DNA from: Promerops cafer
Taxonomy: Eukaryota; Chordata; Aves; Passeriformes; Nectariniidae
DNA: 64,000 nt
Direction of reading: 5' to 3'
Assembly: GCA_013398275.1 (NCBI GenBank)
Contig: VZSE01014931.1
Coordinates: 248,001 to 312,000, forward strand
The notes under the pieces are model-generated. The model did no database searches. It was not told the origin of the DNA and saw only the letters and a program-made list of their open reading frames with translations. The translations under genes were made by a program, and so were the position numbers. The stretch's first letter is position 1; the number at the start of each line of letters is the position of its first letter. Of this stretch, positions 60,317 to 64,000 are shown one piece after another.

Positions 60317-60592
60317 ATGAGGCAACTCCTTGCCTGGGTCCTTCTTGCAGGGAGCGTGTTGGTGGCTGGTGTCATGCTGGAGGGAGCTGGCAGTGCTGGC
60401 AGGGATTGTGGTGCCAGGGTGGAGAGCTGTGTTGCAGGACAGTGCACTTGTGCAAGTGGCTGTCAGTCTCCTGGCATCTCCAGAGTGCTTGACAGCTGGG
60501 AACACAATGCAGACAATGCTTATGTGAAAGGAAGTGACAGCAAGGAAATGGAAACCTCTGGAAGCATACCAGAGAGTGAAGCCTCGTCATAA
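60317..60592 (+). CDS. Open frame for a secreted-like Cys-rich peptide (uncertain)
   Basis: An ATG-initiated frame of 91 codons. Residues 1-27 look like a signal peptide: MRQ, then the hydrophobic LLAWVLLAGSVLVAGVML, then a small-residue region GAGSAG. Five cysteines follow within 19 residues (CGARVESC, then GQCTCASGC), after which the chain is polar and acidic (GSDSKEMETSGS). I do not recognise a family. No strong donor is visible at its end, though AGA|GTGAAG would allow an 85-base intron to the acceptor at 60664; that join changes frame and stops soon. A chance frame in GC-richer DNA is a serious alternative. Confidence 0.2.
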   Translation: MRQLLAWVLLAGSVLVAGVMLEGAGSAGRDCGARVESCVAGQCTCASGCQSPGISRVLDSWEHNADNAYVKGSDSKEMETSGSIPESEASS

Positions 60593-60664
60593 TATACCCC
60601 CAGGCCAGATCAGAATTACTTCAATGCAATGATTCATTATTTTTTTCCTCTGCTTTTCTCTCAG

Positions 60665-60750
60665 CGAGGAGATGCTACAGATCTTGACTGGTATTGCTGA
60701 GTATATAAAATATCATGTTGCACACCTCAAGGAGATGCTGGCCAAATAAA
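60665..60750 (+). CDS. Candidate terminal coding exon (27 codons)
   Basis: A strong acceptor (tttttttcctctgcttttctctcag) ends at 60664. It is followed by an open frame that begins EEMLQIL and ends KEMLAK before TAA at 60747-60749. The stop overlaps an AATAAA poly(A) signal (60745-60750). The peptide alternates hydrophobic and charged residues as an amphipathic helix would. The intron would be phase 2. It could be the last exon of the rightward gene starting at 15 kb, the second exon of a small local gene, or a chance arrangement. No family recognised. Confidence 0.25.
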
Positions 60751-61098
60751 ATATGAGTCCTGCACAGAAAATCTACTTTGAATGTGAGTTTTCAGGATAG
60801 AAGAGCCTTGGCTTTCTGGAATCAGAGTAGTTCAGAGTTCGCTTTATTTTGGAAAAGGAACCCAGATGCTTTGAAGCTTCTGCTGGTCAACCACAAAGTC
60901 CAGAAATAAGTTTTCCCTTGTACCTCCTCCCACGTAAGTTTATATTTGTTATTGGAAGTGTCTGTGTCTTGTATTTTCACCAGGATCAGACTGACTTTGG
61001 TGTAACAAGGTAGGATGAAGCCTTCTTTTATTAGAGCGTGGATGCCATGGGGATGTGATAGACTATGTGGTGACCATCTCTCTTTTCCTTTTTACCAT

Positions 61099-61476
61099 AG
61101 TGACAGAAAAACAGCATCTGGTACTGGTTTTCACTTTCTACTGAGAGGCAAGACAGGAGATGGGAGTAATTTCACAGTGGACATGTATGCTGGTGCCACA
61201 ACTGTCATTAGGAATCTTTTGAGGCCAGTGGGTATCCCTGACTGGTGGTCATGTAACGACTGGGGACCAACATTTACCCACAGTGGAGCTATGATGGCCA
61301 AACAGCTTATTTCTCCTCTGCATTGTGATCTGTATAAATCTTGTAGAGCAGAAGGTGGTTATGATCATTTATCATTTTTTGAGCTTCAGCTTTGTGTCTG
61401 GCAGATACTAATGCAGAAAGTGTTGTCATCCAAACCCAAGCAGCCTTCAGCTGGAGTTAAATTACAGCACTGCTGA
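61099..61476 (+). CDS. Protein-like open frame, identity unknown
   Basis: The frame is open from the acceptor-like tctcttttcctttttaccatag (ending 61098) to TGA at 61474-61476, about 125 codons. Its composition is unlike the low-complexity chance frames elsewhere: it contains SGTGFHFLLRGKTGDGSNF, DMYAGATTVIRNLLRP and a tryptophan-rich PDWWSCNDWG. No domain recognised. A second open stretch in another frame follows closely (61511-61855, containing KSEECFDSREGWYTCAF and TPGYTAGELISLFQQLVF), so the two could be one sequence split by a frameshift. Old retroelement or viral-type remnant, dead host gene, and chance are all possible. Confidence 0.22.
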   Translation, partial: SDRKTASGTGFHFLLRGKTGDGSNFTVDMYAGATTVIRNLLRPVGIPDWWSCNDWGPTFTHSGAMMAKQLISPLHCDLYKSCRAEGGYDHLSFFELQLCVWQILMQKVLSSKPKQPSAGVKLQHC

Positions 61477-61510
61477 AGAGCCACAGATTTGAGAGAGAAA
61501 ATAACAACCG

Positions 61511-61855
61511 GTGGGCAGATTATTAAAATACAATGCAGACAATACCTGGAGGGTAAATATAATCAGCTTTGAGATGACAGTGAAATCTGAGGAGTGTTTT
61601 GACAGCAGAGAAGGCTGGTATACATGTGCCTTCACAGTGAGGACCCCTGGTTACACAGCTGGAGAGCTGATATCTTTATTTCAGCAACTTGTTTTCCATC
61701 ATACAGGAGGGCTACTTGTACCTGATAACTCACAGGCAACCTGGATGCATCTTATTTCACTGTGCTTTGCAGCAGGCTTCCTGCAGCATCCCAGAAACCA
61801 GAAAAGTCTTGCTGCAAAACTGTGTGCTTTGAGAGGCATTGTAGAGGCTGGCTGA
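61511..61855 (+). pseudogene. Second protein-like open stretch next to the previous one
   Basis: About 115 open codons in a different frame from the stretch ending at 61476, with balanced composition and several Trp, Tyr and Cys residues. No start context or splice donor is convincing. It ends in a short tandem duplication (gaggcattgtagaggctg at 61833 and 61854). Read with its neighbour it would be about 240 codons with one frame break. Not identified. Confidence 0.2.
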
Positions 61856-61871
61856 GGCATTGTAGAGGCTG
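61833..61871 (+). repeat. 18-bp unit repeated twice, period 21
   Basis: gaggcattgtagaggctg occurs at 61833-61850 and 61854-61871. Confidence 0.93.
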
Positions 61872-64000
61872 CACGGCTTGCCCTGGATTCCTGTGAACCA
61901 CCACGTGGCTGTGACCACAAGCAACACCGGTCCTTCCCACCCCTAATTCCAGAGGAGCAGTGTCACAGCTTCTTTGGATACGGGTGACTTCTCTTTCTGC
62001 TCAGGTGTGTTTCTTCTCCACCTCGTGCACGGGCTCACCTCACTCTGGCAGCCTCTTGCCCCATGTATCATGCAGGCTTTCCCCTGTCTGTCCTGGACGC
62101 ACTTCAGTTGTTTGTTCTGCCATACCTTTACTTCACTGGCTGTCTGGGGAAGACAAACTCACGCCAATAGAACTGATATATTGCCAAAGAGGGCGGGATA
62201 CAGTTTCAGTAACTGGCATAACAGTGAATTTGCTGACCTGGCACAGGGAGGGGAACGGGAAAGGCTTGTGAATTAATTACAGTGCTGAAGCAGTGCTGAG
62301 GAGAGCCTGGCTTTCTGCTGGAAGTGGTTCAGTTACTTGGCTGAAGATAGAGTTCAACTGCTGTACACCTGAGGAGATAGCAAATCCACAAGGTTGAGAG
62401 TCAGGGCTGCTCAAGGAGTGGGCCTGGGTTCTGGAAGCTGTATTGAGACCATGCTGCAACGCTCTGTCCCTGCATCTGTGACTTGCCACTGCTTCCCCTG
62501 TACTGGCATTTTAAATCACACCCCAGAACTGACTCTTCAGAGAGCTGCTCAATTCCTGGGGCTGATGTGAAGGCAGCACGACAAGGTGTGGGCAAAGCCC
62601 GGATGTCAGCAAAGCATGATCCAGTCTGCTTTGATCCAGTCTCCCTACCAAATCCTGCTTCTAGCTCTGCCACTGACCTGGGCAAAGACAGGTCACCTCT
62701 CCATGCTATGGGCAGAGAGGGACAAACTGCTGTTGTGGTCAGTATTGCTCACTGTGTGCCCAGATGCTTTCCAGTAACCTGGAAAAATCTGGTACCTGCC
62801 TTGTTTTGCTAAGCTAAAGCTGTCACTGGAGTGCTCCAGCCAGGCTGTGATCCCCTGTCCCACTTGTAGGGCTGGAGGAAGATGGAGATCAAGTGCTCAT
62901 CTCTCAGCACTGCTGCTTTCTCTTCTGCCCTTCATCCCAGGCACCAGCTTGGGGAAAACTCATAGGTAAGGGTCTGTGGTGGAGCATGGAACCAAGTGGC
63001 TCCAGTTCTTCCCAGTTTTCTGAGAAATTCCAGAGAAAGATACAGAGGGTGGGCAAACTTGCTATCCTTAGGAGGCTTAGAGGCTCAGAGGCTCAGCAGT
63101 GGGTGTTAGTTCCAAGAGAAAAGCAACATGTTGAACAAAATCTCCAGAGATTTCAAGTTTTGTGAGTTTAGAAGGAAGAGCATCTCTTTCAAAAGGTGTA
63201 TTATCTCTGAAAGTAGAAAAAAATTATTACTGTACCGGTGTGATAGTTACCTATCATGTTTACAAATCTTTGTTGCCAAAGTAAAAACATTTCAATACAT
63301 TTTGAATACAAGTTGCCTCCTTAGGAGCCACCTTATCTCTGATATATGACTGATTACTTGGCCAGAAAAAGGTTATTGCAAGAAATAGACTTGACCTTTT
63401 AAGCATACAACTGAGATTTGCAGCAGGAGTGAGCACCACACTTTCTAAATTAATGTTTTAGTAGGCAATGAAAGCAGAGGAGTGCAGCCAATTAAAGATG
63501 CATGTCAAAGAAAATAGATGGAATAATAAAAGGTAAACAAATATTAGAGAAGACAAACACATTGTAAAAACAGAAGTCAAAGCCAGCCAGCATAGAGAGG
63601 GAAGAGTCCTATGTGGAACAAAAGCAGCCATTTTGAGAACTGTGCTTAGCATTAAATTGAAAAGAAATACAAAAATAAAATGCAATTATGACTATACAGC
63701 TGTAGAACAAAGCTATTATGATGATGGTGCAGAGCCATTGGTAACTGTATGATGAGAAAATGCAAAAAAAACATCCAGCCATCTGGTCAAGCCTAGTACT
63801 TACACAGTTCTCATTGTTAATGGTCCTCACATCAAGTATGGGTTGTAAGGCTGCATCCTTAGCAATATTTTAAGACTGGCTCTGTAGTAATAGGATGTAT
63901 GACCAGACATGCAACCAAATGCACACAAACCTCTGAATTTCTCATCAGCTTTAGAAGAGAGAATCCTGCCTGGTAGAGAGTTCAAATACATTTTTTGCTT
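61872..64000. other. Non-coding DNA, no feature recognised
   Basis: Moderate GC to 62.9 kb, then AT-rich to the end. Short domain-free open frames only. Confidence 0.5.

Overview
The window looks like nuclear DNA from a bird, most likely a passerine. There are several CR1 LINE fragments of different ages, old CORE-SINE (MIR-like) relics, and one SINE with a tRNA-Ile-like head and a CR1 tail, an architecture I know only from songbird TguSINE1-like families. There is no prokaryotic gene organisation and no CRISPR array. Almost every open frame is short and uninformative, as expected of intergenic or intronic vertebrate DNA. No protein-coding gene can be named. Ns inside homopolymers and inside the GC-rich island suggest a short-read assembly.

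Layout. 1-14.9 kb: AT-rich non-coding DNA with an (AT)n run, two copies of one old dispersed repeat (1.6 and 9.7 kb), a small CR1 relic (4.1 kb), a longer minus-strand CR1 (5.7-6.4 kb), a conserved-looking block with a Sox/Oct-type site (10.0-10.25 kb), and a minus-strand patch of decayed but protein-like sequence (11.5-13.9 kb) interrupted by a (CTTTT)n array. 14.9-15.5 kb: a strong CpG island with a 54-N gap; directly after the gap lies a consensus splice donor on the plus strand, so the island is best read as the promoter and first exon of a rightward gene. 15.5-64 kb: probably the long first intron of that gene, or intron plus intergenic DNA. It contains ancient CR1 and MIR pieces, a moderately young CR1 3' end (36.9-37.3 kb), a second smaller GC-rich patch at 38.0-38.4 kb that could be an alternative first exon, the passerine SINE (45.9 kb), a 38-bp exact dispersed duplication (52.2/53.9 kb), a near-perfect steroid-receptor-type palindrome (54.1 kb), conserved-looking blocks (42.9, 49.5-50.4, 54.1, 56.3 and 59.0 kb), a 0.77-kb minus-strand CR1 (57.8-58.5 kb), and a cluster of protein-like open frames with good splice acceptors at 60.3-61.9 kb.

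Twelve loci carry T-runs of 12 or more on the plus strand against one A-run. Eleven of these lie right of the island. This asymmetry fits rightward transcription from the island. The most interesting items for follow-up are the CpG-island exon, the 38-kb candidate alternative exon, the 60.3-61.9 kb open frames, the minus-strand decayed coding patch at 11.5-13.9 kb, and the 38-bp templated duplication.
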